Shown: in pieces, positions 1 to 7,723 of the stretch | How the letters are laid out: each line of letters begins with the position of its first letter | How positions within the stretch are numbered: position 1 is the stretch's first letter | Assembly (NCBI GenBank): GCA_964639245.1 | Contig: CAZXCU010000039.1 | Span: 1-21,281, forward strand | Length of the DNA stretch: 21,281 nucleotides | Reading direction: 5' to 3' | Source of the DNA: SB15 sp964639245 | GTDB lineage: Bacteria > Chloroflexota > Anaerolineae > Aggregatilineales > J027 | The notes under the pieces: model-generated | Databases searched by the model: none | What the model was told of the DNA's origin: nothing | The model's input: the letters and a program-made list of their open reading frames with translations, nothing else | Position numbers and translations under genes: made by a program

Positions 1-34
1 GGTAACTTCCCGGGAGAGTAGGCCGCCGCCAACT
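1..34 (+). rRNA. rrf: 5S ribosomal RNA, 3' end only
   Basis: The first bases match the conserved 3' arm of bacterial 5S rRNA: a CCCGGGAGAGTAGG block (9-22) followed by the CGCCGCC strand of the terminal stem (24-30). The 5' portion, including the partner of the terminal stem, lies outside the window, so the exact 3' end (about 32-36) is estimated. It implies an rRNA operon running in from the left on the plus strand. Identification is by recognition of the conserved core. Confidence 0.85.
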
Positions 35-38
35 TCTT

Positions 39-57
39 GTGCTGGTTTTACCAGCAC
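39..57 (+). other. Hairpin just downstream of 5S rRNA
   Basis: GTGCTGGT (39-46) pairs with ACCAGCAC (50-57), an 8-bp perfect stem with a three-T loop, a few bases after the 5S 3' end. No T-run follows directly, so it may be an RNA-processing or 3'-protecting structure rather than the terminator itself. Confidence 0.55.
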
Positions 58-84
58 CCTGCTGTCTGTGACTTCCCTCTCTCC

Positions 85-130
85 CTCCCGTCACCACGAC
101 CACATGCACACCACTCCGGGGGTTTTTTTT
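85..130 (+). terminator. Probable rRNA operon terminator
   Basis: A run of eight T (123-130) directly follows CGGGGG (117-122), which can pair with CTCCCG (85-90), one pair being G-U. The loop is long (26 nt), so the hairpin is weak, but the G-stem plus T8 tract between an rRNA end and a separately promoted gene fits an intrinsic terminator. Confidence 0.45.
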
Positions 131-198
131 ATTTCCACTCTCTTCCTGCTGCTGAATGTCGCTTCAATAAAAATAAAACAAATAAAACAATTGCTTTG

Positions 199-207
199 TG
201 CTAAAAT
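199..207 (+). promoter_or_regulatory. Extended -10 promoter of the HAD phosphatase operon
   Basis: TGC-TAAAAT (199-207) fits an extended -10 element. A start site about 6-7 nt downstream would fall near 213-214, leaving only about 6 nt before the ATG at 220. That agrees with the lack of a Shine-Dalgarno sequence there, so the mRNA is probably nearly leaderless. No good -35 is visible. Confidence 0.4.
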
Positions 208-219
208 CGCACTATCCCG

Positions 220-918
220 ATGAGAAAGTCTTTGCTTTTGTTTGAGAACATCACCCATATCATTTTTGACCTTGACGGCCTGCTGGTGGACAGCGAACCC
301 CTGTGGAAAATTGCAGAAGAAAAAGTTCTGAACGCCCATGGCAAGCATTGGCAACCGGAAATCGCCCGTCAGCATATTGGCCTGCGGATGGACGAGGCAG
401 CGGCGGTGATGGTAAAGGGCTATCAGATCCCTGTTTCTGCGTCTTCCCTTGCGGATGAAATTATTGCTGTGATGTTCCGCCTTATTGCAACAGATTTAAC
501 GGCAATGCGTGGCGCACATGAGGCCATTGAAAAATTTCACGCGGATGGGTTGATACTTGCAATTGCCAGTAGTTCGCTTGAGTCTTATATCCGTAGCGTG
601 GTACATAAGATGGGCTGGGACAGTTATATGCAGGTCATCGCTAGTGGGTATAACGTTCCACGCGGGAAGCCTGCCCCGGATGTTTATTTGGCGGCGGCTG
701 AGATGTTGAACGCAAATGTCAACACTTGCCTTGCTTTTGAGGACAGTGTGAATGGCGCAAAGGCAGCCCAAGCTGCCCAGATGCAGGTCTGTGCCATCCC
801 CGGTCATGATTTTACCCCTGCTGATTTTGTTGGTATTGCAGATTTTGTGCTGTCTTCGCTGCAAGAGGTTATCACACTTTATACAAGTGAATTTGGTGCT
901 AATCTCTCAATAGAGTAG
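220..918 (+). CDS. HAD-superfamily phosphatase (beta-phosphoglucomutase / hexitol phosphatase-like)
   Basis: This 232-residue protein is a subfamily I HAD hydrolase, which removes phosphate from small sugar or sugar-alcohol phosphates through an aspartyl-phosphate intermediate in the cytoplasm. Motif I is FDLDGLLVDSEPLW (16-29), with nucleophile D17 and acid/base D19. Residues 30-95 form the helical cap. Motif II is in IASSS (115-119), the motif III lysine is K150 in the GKPAPD run, and motif IV is E174-D175 in FEDSVNG. All catalytic residues are present and length is normal. The SEPLW and EDSVNG wording is closest to the YniC/HxpB group, but the substrate cannot be read from sequence. No Shine-Dalgarno precedes the ATG; an extended -10 lies 13 nt upstream. 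It is the first gene of a three-gene operon, 23 nt before the TusA-like gene. Confidence 0.9.
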   Translation: MRKSLLLFENITHIIFDLDGLLVDSEPLWKIAEEKVLNAHGKHWQPEIARQHIGLRMDEAAAVMVKGYQIPVSASSLADEIIAVMFRLIATDLTAMRGAHEAIEKFHADGLILAIASSSLESYIRSVVHKMGWDSYMQVIASGYNVPRGKPAPDVYLAAAEMLNANVNTCLAFEDSVNGAKAAQAAQMQVCAIPGHDFTPADFVGIADFVLSSLQEVITLYTSEFGANLSIE

Positions 919-941
919 ACTTATAGAGAGAAAGATACACG

Positions 942-1163
942 TTGCATGAAACTTTTACGACAGATTTAAACGTCTGTTATGAAGTCTTGTTGTATCTCGC
1001 ATGGCTGATGCAAAAACTGCCAGAGGACGAGCTACTAGAATTTATCGCCAGCGACCCGAATGCTGAAAACGAAATTACGGCGTGGGTTGAACTGCGTGGA
1101 TATGTACTTGTGTCTGTTGAACACTTAGAAAATAGTAAAATTCGCTTCCTGATTCGGAGATAA
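942..1163 (+). CDS. TusA-like small protein with degenerate CPxP motif
   Basis: This 73-residue protein aligns along its whole length with the TusA/SirA/YeeD family of small sulfur-carrier proteins: the N-terminal MHET start, a Cys at position 12 where the family has CPxP, the central LLEFIASDP (32-40), the ITAWVE helix and the C-terminal RFLIRR. In TusA the CPxP cysteine carries persulfide sulfur. Here C12 is kept but both prolines are replaced (CYEV), so sulfur transfer is uncertain. The start is a TTG at 942; the nearby ATG at 946 is out of frame. A purine-rich GAGAGAAAG (926-934) can serve as a ribosome site. Its stop is 4 nt from the next gene, so it is cotranscribed with the lipoprotein. 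Family call is firm, function is not. Confidence 0.75.
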   Translation: MHETFTTDLNVCYEVLLYLAWLMQKLPEDELLEFIASDPNAENEITAWVELRGYVLVSVEHLENSKIRFLIRR

Positions 1164-1167
1164 TGTA

Positions 1168-3240
1168 ATGTCGAAAAAATGGTTGGTGCTGCTTGCAGTC
1201 CTGTGTATGGCAATTCTAGCGGCGTGTGGTGGGGGAGATAATGAGGAAGAAGAAAAACCCACCGCTACAGCTACTGTCACCAGCACCGTCACTCCTAGTA
1301 ACACGCCTGTTCCCACGCGGACAAATACCCCCACTGAAACGCCCGATGTACCGGGAACTGTGGATGCCGCCGTGCTAGCGACTTTGACCGCCCAACCAAC
1401 GAATACTCCAACCGATGTGCCAACGGAGACCTCCTCACCAACCGCTACTATTACGCCCTCGCGTACACCCTCAGCCACCCTCACCCTCACACCCAGCGCA
1501 ACCGCCACCGATATTCCACCGCTAAGCTATCGGGTTATTTATGCGCCTGTGCTGAATGTGAGTTTTGTTAGCCCGGATGAATGGGTCGAGGTATTGAACA
1601 GTGAAGACGTGCTGGTGCAGTCACCAGACCGTGCAAGCGGTGTGATTATCCAGCGTGGGAGCAAAGGTTTGCTGGCAAGCCGGGGGTTGCTGGGCGCAGA
1701 TGAGGATTTACAAACGGCCTTGCAAAATATTTCCCTGCCGAATCAGGAAAGCGAAGTGACCTCCATTAATGCGCTGCCCGTGGATTTGTTGGGAGTGCCA
1801 ACCTTAGCTCTTCGCGCTCAAGATGTGTCTACGGCAACCTTGGCTTATCTGATGACGCTGGGCGAGGATGATTATTTGCTGGTCGTGGCATACAGTGGCA
1901 GAGAAAATGTTGCAATTTTTGAACAGCAGGTCGTGATCCCGTTGCTGCTGTCCTTAGATAAAGGGACATCGGCGGATGTGGCGGCAGTACCAACAGTGAT
2001 TAACGAACAACCCACCCAAACGGCGGCTGTCACCGATATTCCAACCCTGGAAGCAGTCACACAAGCGCCTGCAACAGAAGCACCCCCTACCACCGAACCT
2101 ACCGAATCTGCCGCAACCGCAGCTCCTACCGAAGCCTCTTCACAAGCAACCGTTGCGCCAACAGAAACACAGGAGATTCCCGAAGGTCTGCAATCCTACA
2201 ACAGCATTAGCTTGCAATTGCAATTCTATTACCCGCAAGAGGCTACTCTGGAACAAAGCGGCCCGATTCTCTCGGTCAACAGCACCTTGAATGAAGATGC
2301 ACGGATTCTGATTATTCGTGGTGAGCCGCAGATTTTCATTGATAATGAGATTCTTTCCACCATTGAAAGCCCGACGGCGGCGTTAACTGCGCTGGTGGAG
2401 GAAAGTCTAGGCGAAGCCATTGAAATTGAAACGGCTGAACGGTTCGGTGGGACAACCTACATTGCCAATATTGATTTTATTCCCGGTCTTGTAGCAACCT
2501 ACTATATTGTCGATTTCACAACAGAATGGGTTTTCATGCTGACGGTTGCGCCAGAAGACGAAAACGACTTCCAGAATACCTTTGTGAATGTGATTCTGGA
2601 TACCCTGCAAATTCGTCCGCCTGCGGCAGTCGAAACTGCTCCCACTGTTGAATTTGCCTCCACCTATACCAGTGACAGTACGGGGGCGACGGCGGGCGTG
2701 TTTGAGGATACGGTTGTGACTGAAGGGGACAGCAACGTAATTTTTGATTACGGAAATGGAACAATTACCCTGCATCGCGGCACACCCGCCGAACTGATTG
2801 AACGGGGGATTATCCCTACCGATGTCGGATTGGTTTCGGCAGTACGCGGCATTGCAGAAGGGTTTGGCATTACCGATGCGGAAGTCAATCCCGAACGCAC
2901 CTTGCCCTATCCCCGTTCGGCTTTCACCGAATTTGAAGTAGACGGGGTGGGCTACAGCTATATTGCGGCGGTGGTGGTGGAAGGATCGCCGGAAATCTGG
3001 GTGGTGATTGAAATTCGCTCGGAAGATTACGCGAACTTCTCGACCAGTGTTGTGCCTGCTTTCCTTGATACATTGGAAATTGCGGAGGAACTTTCGGGCG
3101 CGTCAGGGGAAAATGGCGAAAATTCTGAGGGGAGTAGCACTCCTACCGGGGAAAATGTTCAACCGACCTATACGCCCTTACCGACATTAACACCCTTGCC
3201 GACGTATACCCCGCTTCCGACGTATACTTCTGTACCGTAA
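1168..3240 (+). CDS. Large surface lipoprotein with three repeated alpha/beta modules and Thr/Pro-rich linkers
   Basis: This 690-residue protein begins with a lipoprotein signal peptide: KK, a hydrophobic stretch 5-19 and lipobox LAAC, with C20 as the lipidated residue, followed by GGG and an acidic run. Residues about 30-120 are a Thr/Pro-rich low-complexity linker (TPT, TATVTS), and a second linker spans about 268-336. Three modules of roughly 140-155 residues follow (about 121-265, 340-482, 490-645). Each ends in a helix resembling F...V.P.LLSL or FLDTLEI, which suggests PsbP/Mog1-like folds; this is inference. The C-terminus is a TPLPT repeat. GGAG (1156-1159) overlapping the upstream stop is the ribosome site for the ATG. 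No enzyme motif is seen; an envelope-exposed or ligand-binding role is a guess. Chloroflexota lipoproteins often have such linkers. Confidence 0.8.
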   Translation: MSKKWLVLLAVLCMAILAACGGGDNEEEEKPTATATVTSTVTPSNTPVPTRTNTPTETPDVPGTVDAAVLATLTAQPTNTPTDVPTETSSPTATITPSRTPSATLTLTPSATATDIPPLSYRVIYAPVLNVSFVSPDEWVEVLNSEDVLVQSPDRASGVIIQRGSKGLLASRGLLGADEDLQTALQNISLPNQESEVTSINALPVDLLGVPTLALRAQDVSTATLAYLMTLGEDDYLLVVAYSGRENVAIFEQQVVIPLLLSLDKGTSADVAAVPTVINEQPTQTAAVTDIPTLEAVTQAPATEAPPTTEPTESAATAAPTEASSQATVAPTETQEIPEGLQSYNSISLQLQFYYPQEATLEQSGPILSVNSTLNEDARILIIRGEPQIFIDNEILSTIESPTAALTALVEESLGEAIEIETAERFGGTTYIANIDFIPGLVATYYIVDFTTEWVFMLTVAPEDENDFQNTFVNVILDTLQIRPPAAVETAPTVEFASTYTSDSTGATAGVFEDTVVTEGDSNVIFDYGNGTITLHRGTPAELIERGIIPTDVGLVSAVRGIAEGFGITDAEVNPERTLPYPRSAFTEFEVDGVGYSYIAAVVVEGSPEIWVVIEIRSEDYANFSTSVVPAFLDTLEIAEELSGASGENGENSEGSSTPTGENVQPTYTPLPTLTPLPTYTPLPTYTSVP
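3169..3237 (+). repeat. C-terminal hexapeptide repeat of the lipoprotein
   Basis: Residues 668-690 are tandem copies of (Y/L)TPLPT with an 18-bp period, the last copy degenerate (YTSVP). The run ends at the stop codon, so it is a proline-rich tail rather than a linker between domains. Short-period repeats of this kind can vary in number by slippage. Confidence 0.7.
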
Positions 3241-3255
3241 ATAGAGACAAAATAA

Positions 3256-3280
3256 AAAGGGCAGAACAAATCTGCCCTTT
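3256..3280. terminator. Bidirectional intrinsic terminator between convergent genes
   Basis: AAAGGGCAGA (3256-3265) and TCTGCCCTTT (3271-3280) form a perfect 10-bp stem with a 5-nt loop in the 44-bp gap between the lipoprotein gene and the convergent permease gene. Read on the minus strand the stem is followed by TTTTTATTTTG, a strong T-tract. On the plus strand the T-tract is only the TTT within the stem. It should stop both transcripts, better for the permease. Confidence 0.85.
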
Positions 3281-3284
3281 AACA

Positions 3285-4208
3285 CTAGACTTTGACGGGA
3301 GATACCTCTGGTGTTTCCCGTTTTGGTTGGACTTTGGCGGCGGGTTTGTAATTCACCGCGAAAATCCCGGCCAGAATGAGCGCTGAACCAAGAATCAGGC
3401 GGGCATCCACCGCTTCATTGAGGAAAATTGCACCGAGCGTAATCCCCACTGGCGGGAAAACATAGGTCACCATCGTGGCCCGTGCGCCCCATGCCCCGAT
3501 GAGATTATAAAACAGGAAATAGGCACAGACCGTATTCACAACGGCAAGGGTCACAATGGCTAACAGGGTTTGCAGGCCAATGTTGGGAATATCCTGCACA
3601 CCGCTTGGGTCAGCAACCAGCGTAAGCGGAATGAGGATAAACGCGGCAACCACCAGCGTTTGTCCGGCAATACTAATCGGTTCAAGGTGACGCAAGCGAC
3701 GACGCATAAAGACCACCGCTACCGCATAGCTAATGACTGCCCCAATCATAAAAAGTTGGCCTTCTAGCGGACTGCCTTCAGAATCGCTTAAACCGCGTGA
3801 AGTCAGTGTGATAATCCCGACATAGCCAATGAGCAACCCTAACAATTTATAACGGTTGAGTTTTTCATCGGTCAGGGCAAAGTGAGCAATCACCAAGCTG
3901 AATAGGGGGACGCTGGAATTGAGAACCGTAGCGAGGCTGCTATCGATGCTTTCTTCGGCATGGGTGATAAAGCTGAATGGGACAGCGATATTAAAAATCC
4001 CGACAAACAAAATACCCAGACGGTCTGCCCAACTTGCGGGAATCGCCCGTTGCGTCACGGTGAGGTAAATGACCATCAAAAATGCCGCTAAACCGATCCG
4101 AATGGAAACCAATGGCAGGGTGTGTAATTCCTCCAGCACAATTTTGATGAGTAGGAAGGATGACCCCCAGATTAACCCTAACAGCCAGAACATCGCCCAG
4201 TGTTTCAT
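3285..4208 (-). CDS. EamA/DMT-family permease (drug/metabolite transporter)
   Basis: The 307-residue integral membrane protein has about ten hydrophobic segments arranged as two EamA repeats, starting with LLGLIWGSSFLLIKI, the typical first helix of DMT-superfamily carriers. The second repeat covers roughly the C-terminal 150 residues and ends in NYKPA followed by a basic tail. Such proteins move amino acids, metabolites or drugs across the inner membrane; the substrate cannot be predicted. The chosen start is the ATG at 4208, which has AAGGGA about 7 nt upstream. A GTG at 4232 would add eight basic residues (FKRREKV) but lacks a ribosome site and sits at the expected transcription start of the -10 element at 4239-4247. 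It is a single-gene unit between two terminators. Confidence 0.88.
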   Translation of the reverse strand: MKHWAMFWLLGLIWGSSFLLIKIVLEELHTLPLVSIRIGLAAFLMVIYLTVTQRAIPASWADRLGILFVGIFNIAVPFSFITHAEESIDSSLATVLNSSVPLFSLVIAHFALTDEKLNRYKLLGLLIGYVGIITLTSRGLSDSEGSPLEGQLFMIGAVISYAVAVVFMRRRLRHLEPISIAGQTLVVAAFILIPLTLVADPSGVQDIPNIGLQTLLAIVTLAVVNTVCAYFLFYNLIGAWGARATMVTYVFPPVGITLGAIFLNEAVDARLILGSALILAGIFAVNYKPAAKVQPKRETPEVSPVKV

Positions 4209-4238
4209 CACTTTTTCCCTTCGCTTGAACACAAATTC

Positions 4239-4247
4239 AGCATATCA
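4239..4247 (-). promoter_or_regulatory. Extended -10 promoter of the EamA permease
   Basis: On the minus strand the sequence reads TGA-TATGCT, an extended -10. The predicted transcription start near 4232 gives a leader of about 24 nt before the ATG at 4208, with its ribosome site in between. No convincing -35 was found. Confidence 0.4.
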
Positions 4248-4336
4248 GATGAGGCAGTTGCGCTCGACCCGAAACTTGCGGAAAACTAAATAAGGGGATT
4301 GATTGATACTGGATCATGGTAACGGCAAAGGGGGGA

Positions 4337-4374
4337 GAAAATCAATAGAACCACCTGAACAGGTGGTCTATTGA
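4337..4374 (-). terminator. Intrinsic terminator of the phosphatase-STAS operon
   Basis: TCAATAG (4342-4348) pairs with CTATTGA (4368-4374), and CCACCTG (4351-4357) with CAGGTGG (4360-4366), giving a long stem with one bulged A and a tight loop. It lies directly after the STAS stop codon. On the minus strand the hairpin is followed by TTTTCTCC, the expected T-tract. Confidence 0.85.
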
Positions 4375-4375
4375 C

Positions 4376-4726
4376 TCAGGTATTTTCGGAGATTTTGGCG
4401 CGGGCTTCGTCCTCATCTTTGACGAGAATCACCCGTTCGGAAAGACCAACCATCGAAAAAAGTTTTTTATAGTGAGAGGACAAACCATAGGCAAAAACTT
4501 TGCGCCCGGCTTGGCTGGCATCCTCAACAAGACTGATGATTAATCCGATTCCAGCGCTGTTCAAATAATCGCTGTTGACGAAGTTCATCGCCACCAAATC
4601 TACTTTTTGTATTGCGAGGGCATTATAGGCTTTATAGGCGGTTTCGCGGGTTTGTGCGGTGACATCTTTCGGAAAATCCAAAAACCCCAATTTGCCTTCT
4701 TGCCGAAAACCAACCTCTTTTGTCAT
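4376..4726 (-). CDS. STAS-domain anti-sigma factor antagonist
   Basis: This 116-residue protein is a single STAS domain of the SpoIIAA/RsbV type. The phosphorylation site is in YLNSAGIGLI, with S57 as the serine that a HATPase anti-sigma kinase would phosphorylate and a SpoIIE/RsbU-type phosphatase would dephosphorylate. The following KVFAYGLSSHYKKLFSMVGL run is the usual C-terminal half of the fold. Its ATG is 1 nt after the stop of the upstream phosphatase/kinase gene and has GGGAG six nt before it (inside that gene), so the two are translationally coupled and very likely partners. A hairpin terminator follows at once. No sigma factor is encoded next to it, so the downstream target is unknown. 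Confidence 0.9.
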   Translation of the reverse strand: MTKEVGFRQEGKLGFLDFPKDVTAQTRETAYKAYNALAIQKVDLVAMNFVNSDYLNSAGIGLIISLVEDASQAGRKVFAYGLSSHYKKLFSMVGLSERVILVKDEDEARAKISENT

Positions 4727-4727
4727 T

Positions 4728-7529
4728 TTAGTCTCCCGCCTCGTCCGATTTCAGGTAGCTGGTCATGTGAATGACATTGCCACCTTCTGGCAGATAGCGA
4801 ATTTCAAATTCGTCCATCAAGTTTTGCATGAAGAACAAGCCCCACCCACGCATATCCCCTTGACCGGGTGCGGGGATTTCTTGTGACAGTGTTTTCATAC
4901 CCGTATCCATGACCCGAATTTCCAGCCCGATTTCTGATGCACTTAGCAAGACCCCCACTGAACGGGTAATGTCTTCGGCATTGCCATGTTCGATGGCGTT
5001 CATGCAGGCTTCTGCCACGGCGGTTTTGATGTCTTCGATTTTTTCATCAGAGAAACCGACTTCCCGTGCCATGGATTCCACCGCGCTGCGTGCAATCATT
5101 TCAAATCCAAGCTGGCTGGGTATGAATAATTCTACATTATAATGCCCAGACTTTGCATTGGTTGGGGTCTCATCTTTGGGGAGGGGGACACGGGTATCTT
5201 CGGGGTCATGGCTGGCAGCATCCATCATGGAAGCGGGAACAGCGATAATCGGGCGGGTCGTGTGGTCATCGTCCGGTTTTTTGTCTGTCATGACTTCGCT
5301 TTCTGCAACTGCTCGAAATACAAGGAGGGTGGTGTCGTCTTGGGGCGGCTGACCTTCCAGATGTTTCTTAACCGCCGCTAAAATTCGTTCTTGTGCCTCT
5401 TCTGGCGAAATATCTTTGGGAAAGCTGTCTAGCAGCGCTTCTACTTTTTCAAACCCCAAAAACTGCCCGGTACGATTTTGCGCTTCCACCACCCCATCCG
5501 AAAACATGACCATGAAACTGCCGGGTTTACAGATGATTGTTTTGGAAGAATATTTCATTGTGCCAGAAACCCCCAGAGGATAGCCCCCCACTGGCACAAA
5601 ATCAAATGTTTCGCTGTCGGCGGTACGGATGTAGGGCTGAAGCATCCCACCGTTGGCAATTTCAAATTCGTAGGTTTTGGGGTCAAACACCGCCACCATC
5701 AGCGCGGTGTTCATATGATTCCTCAGCATACGTTGCAGCAAACGGGTATTCAAGGCTTGCAGCAGTTCCGCCGGATTCTGGTGGCGGATGGCCTCATCGC
5801 GGAGGGCTGTCATAATCACGGCCATCATCAGCGCGGCGGGAATGCCTTTCCCCTGTACATCGCCAATCGCAACCAGCCATTTGCCATCGCGCAAGGGCAA
5901 AAATTGATAGTAGTCACCGTTGACCTGTTGGGCAGACAACGAACTCACCACCATTTTGAGTTGGGGCAAATCTGGCACGCTTTCTGGCAGGAGTGTTTCT
6001 TGGATTCCGCGTGCGATAATCAATTCCTGCTCAATTTGCTTGACTTCCAGTTCATACAACCGCGCATTTTGCAGGGCAATACTGGCTTGGTCGGCAAAGG
6101 CTTGGGCAACTTCAATGTCATCTTGAGAAAAACGGTGCGGTTCTTCATGGTTAATATTCAGCACCCCGACTAAATCATCCCGGACGCGCAAAGGTAGCCC
6201 CATCCATGAGCGAATCTCCATATTGGGAACATCCGTCCAACGGTCATCTTTCTGAGTATCTTGAATGACAATCGGGTGATTCATGGCGATGACTTCCCGG
6301 GCAGCCCGCGCTTCATCCAAATGAAACACAGAGGTTGTCAAGGGGCCGCCTTTGGTGTTGTGCTGGGCTGCGGTTCGCAACGCCATATTTTCCATGAGCA
6401 GCACCGCCGCGCTATCATGCGGGACCAGTTTTTGTAACTCCCCTAGAATCCGTTCCAAGACCGTCGACAAATCGAGAGAGGAATTTAACGCACGCGAAAC
6501 TTCCAGCAAGGCGCGGGCAGATTGACGACGCTGCTCGACATTCTCACGTTCGCGCTGTTCATAGGCCACCCGGCGGACAAATACCGTCCCCATCCCAATA
6601 ACCAACAGCACCGCCAAACTGCTAAAAGCAAAAATACCGATGATGTTTTCGGTGACATCCGCTTGGGCTTCATTTTCGCTGCGGGTTAGGAAAAAAACAA
6701 AGCGGGAATTGAGGACAGTGGCGCTGGCGATGGATGCAAGACGGGTATCATCCTGCCCCTCATAGGTGGTGCTGGTGGGTTCGGTGTAGCGCCGAAGATT
6801 CGTAGTGAGTGAGGGATTAGGCAGGGGATTTTGACGTGCTTGAAAAAGTTGATTGCCTGCACCATCAAAGACCCAAAGCTGACCACTTTCGCCCAGTTCC
6901 ACAAAGTCAAAAAGGTCTTTAAAGAGAACTTCTAGGTTAATTTCATAAACCAGATATTCGGTATTGAAGTTAGAACCATCCACGGGGGCAAGCAGCAGAT
7001 AGGTTTTGCCTGTCCCATCCTGTAAATCATATTCATACATGTGAATTGGGATGCTGGATGTAACACGCTGTCCGCCGCGTGTCCGGGCAACTAAATCATC
7101 GGGAACAGCGTATTTATACGCCAAGCGGTCAGTTAGCCCAACAATGGAACCATTCATTTTGCTCGGCCATGCGTAACGCGGATAACCCCGATGGTCAAAG
7201 CGGGTGATGCTGACAATTGCACCTTCAGGATATTTGAATACCTCATCAAAGGCGAGGGTTTCAAGCGCCGCATTCACATCTATTTGGGAGGTGCTGCGAA
7301 TTTCGGCTTGCAGCGCCAGCGTTGCGATATTGCTGTTCAGGGTGTTGAGTTCAGCTTCGGCTTGCTGCGAGAGAGACGTGACCAATTGCAGTTCAGAGGC
7401 GCGAAATTGGTCTACCACTGTTTGGTTAATGACGCTCCAAGCAATAAACGTCACAAGTGCGATCAACAAGACCAGAACAATGACGATGGCTGCCGCCGAT
7501 GTGCCAATAGAAAAACGTCGTTTGAGCAA
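4728..7529 (-). CDS. Membrane Cache-GAF-SpoIIE serine phosphatase fused to an anti-sigma-type HATPase
   Basis: This 933-residue protein joins a sensor and both enzymes of a partner switch. Residues 12-33 and about 295-317 are membrane helices flanking a Cache-like outer domain; about 350-490 is a GAF domain (VPHDSAAVLLM onward), then a short coiled coil. The SpoIIE/PP2C phosphatase spans about 503-740, with metal residues D539 in NGDYY, D557 in GDVQGKG, D678 in FSDGVVEA and D731-D732 in DDTTLLV. The HATPase is at about 805-933, with E840 and N844 in EACMNAIEHGN; the G1 motif is DTGMK, lacking the second glycine. The phosphatase should reactivate the downstream STAS protein and the HATPase phosphorylate it. 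I chose the TTG at 7529, with AGGGG six nt upstream; a longer TTG reading from 7583 would place the -10 element inside the gene. Confidence 0.9.
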   Translation of the reverse strand: MLKRRFSIGTSAAAIVIVLVLLIALVTFIAWSVINQTVVDQFRASELQLVTSLSQQAEAELNTLNSNIATLALQAEIRSTSQIDVNAALETLAFDEVFKYPEGAIVSITRFDHRGYPRYAWPSKMNGSIVGLTDRLAYKYAVPDDLVARTRGGQRVTSSIPIHMYEYDLQDGTGKTYLLLAPVDGSNFNTEYLVYEINLEVLFKDLFDFVELGESGQLWVFDGAGNQLFQARQNPLPNPSLTTNLRRYTEPTSTTYEGQDDTRLASIASATVLNSRFVFFLTRSENEAQADVTENIIGIFAFSSLAVLLVIGMGTVFVRRVAYEQRERENVEQRRQSARALLEVSRALNSSLDLSTVLERILGELQKLVPHDSAAVLLMENMALRTAAQHNTKGGPLTTSVFHLDEARAAREVIAMNHPIVIQDTQKDDRWTDVPNMEIRSWMGLPLRVRDDLVGVLNINHEEPHRFSQDDIEVAQAFADQASIALQNARLYELEVKQIEQELIIARGIQETLLPESVPDLPQLKMVVSSLSAQQVNGDYYQFLPLRDGKWLVAIGDVQGKGIPAALMMAVIMTALRDEAIRHQNPAELLQALNTRLLQRMLRNHMNTALMVAVFDPKTYEFEIANGGMLQPYIRTADSETFDFVPVGGYPLGVSGTMKYSSKTIICKPGSFMVMFSDGVVEAQNRTGQFLGFEKVEALLDSFPKDISPEEAQERILAAVKKHLEGQPPQDDTTLLVFRAVAESEVMTDKKPDDDHTTRPIIAVPASMMDAASHDPEDTRVPLPKDETPTNAKSGHYNVELFIPSQLGFEMIARSAVESMAREVGFSDEKIEDIKTAVAEACMNAIEHGNAEDITRSVGVLLSASEIGLEIRVMDTGMKTLSQEIPAPGQGDMRGWGLFFMQNLMDEFEIRYLPEGGNVIHMTSYLKSDEAGD

Positions 7530-7557
7530 GGCTAGCCCCTCGTAACTAATGTTGCTG

Positions 7558-7566
7558 AGTATAACA
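7558..7566 (-). promoter_or_regulatory. Extended -10 promoter of the phosphatase-STAS operon
   Basis: The minus strand reads TGT-TATACT, a near-ideal extended -10. The predicted start near 7551 leaves a leader of about 21 nt with the AGGGG ribosome site before the TTG at 7529. It is divergent from the promoter at 7709-7717, with about 140 bp between the two. Confidence 0.5.
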
Positions 7567-7638
7567 GATTCACAAAACCACAAAAATGAATTTTGATAGG
7601 ATTTCGTCTGAAAATAGCAAGGAATAGCTATCTATCAA

Positions 7639-7723
7639 TAAAATAGACACGCAAATTTAAGCCGATCCTGCGATCCATGAATTCCCATGCCAATCCGCTG
7701 GATGAAAATGTTACAATAGACAC
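7639..7723 (+). repeat. Duplicated 12-bp promoter-like box upstream of the RSH genes
   Basis: TAAAATAGACAC (7639-7650) and TACAATAGACAC (7712-7723) differ at one base and are 73 bp apart. The second copy is the -10 element plus the bases leading to the start site of the RSH promoter. The first may be a second -10, an operator, or chance. No longer similarity surrounds them. Confidence 0.35.
7709..7717 (+). promoter_or_regulatory. Extended -10 promoter of the tandem RSH operon
   Basis: TGT-TACAAT (7709-7717) is an extended -10. A start near 7724 gives a leader of about 29 nt that holds GAGGG (7742-7746), six nt before the ATG at 7753. No clear -35 is visible at the right distance. Confidence 0.5.

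Noticed and set aside
91..375. Minus-strand 94-codon frame at the left edge
   Set aside because: It runs across the rRNA terminator and the start of the HAD gene and resembles no protein.
5478..6173. Open frame of 231 codons on the plus strand
   Set aside because: It is antisense to the SpoIIE and GAF domains; its His/Gln-rich product looks like a shadow of the opposite frame.
7530..7583. Longer TTG start for the phosphatase (18 extra residues)
   Set aside because: It has no ribosome site, and the extended -10 at 7558-7566 would fall inside the coding region; TTG at 7529 has AGGGG at good distance.
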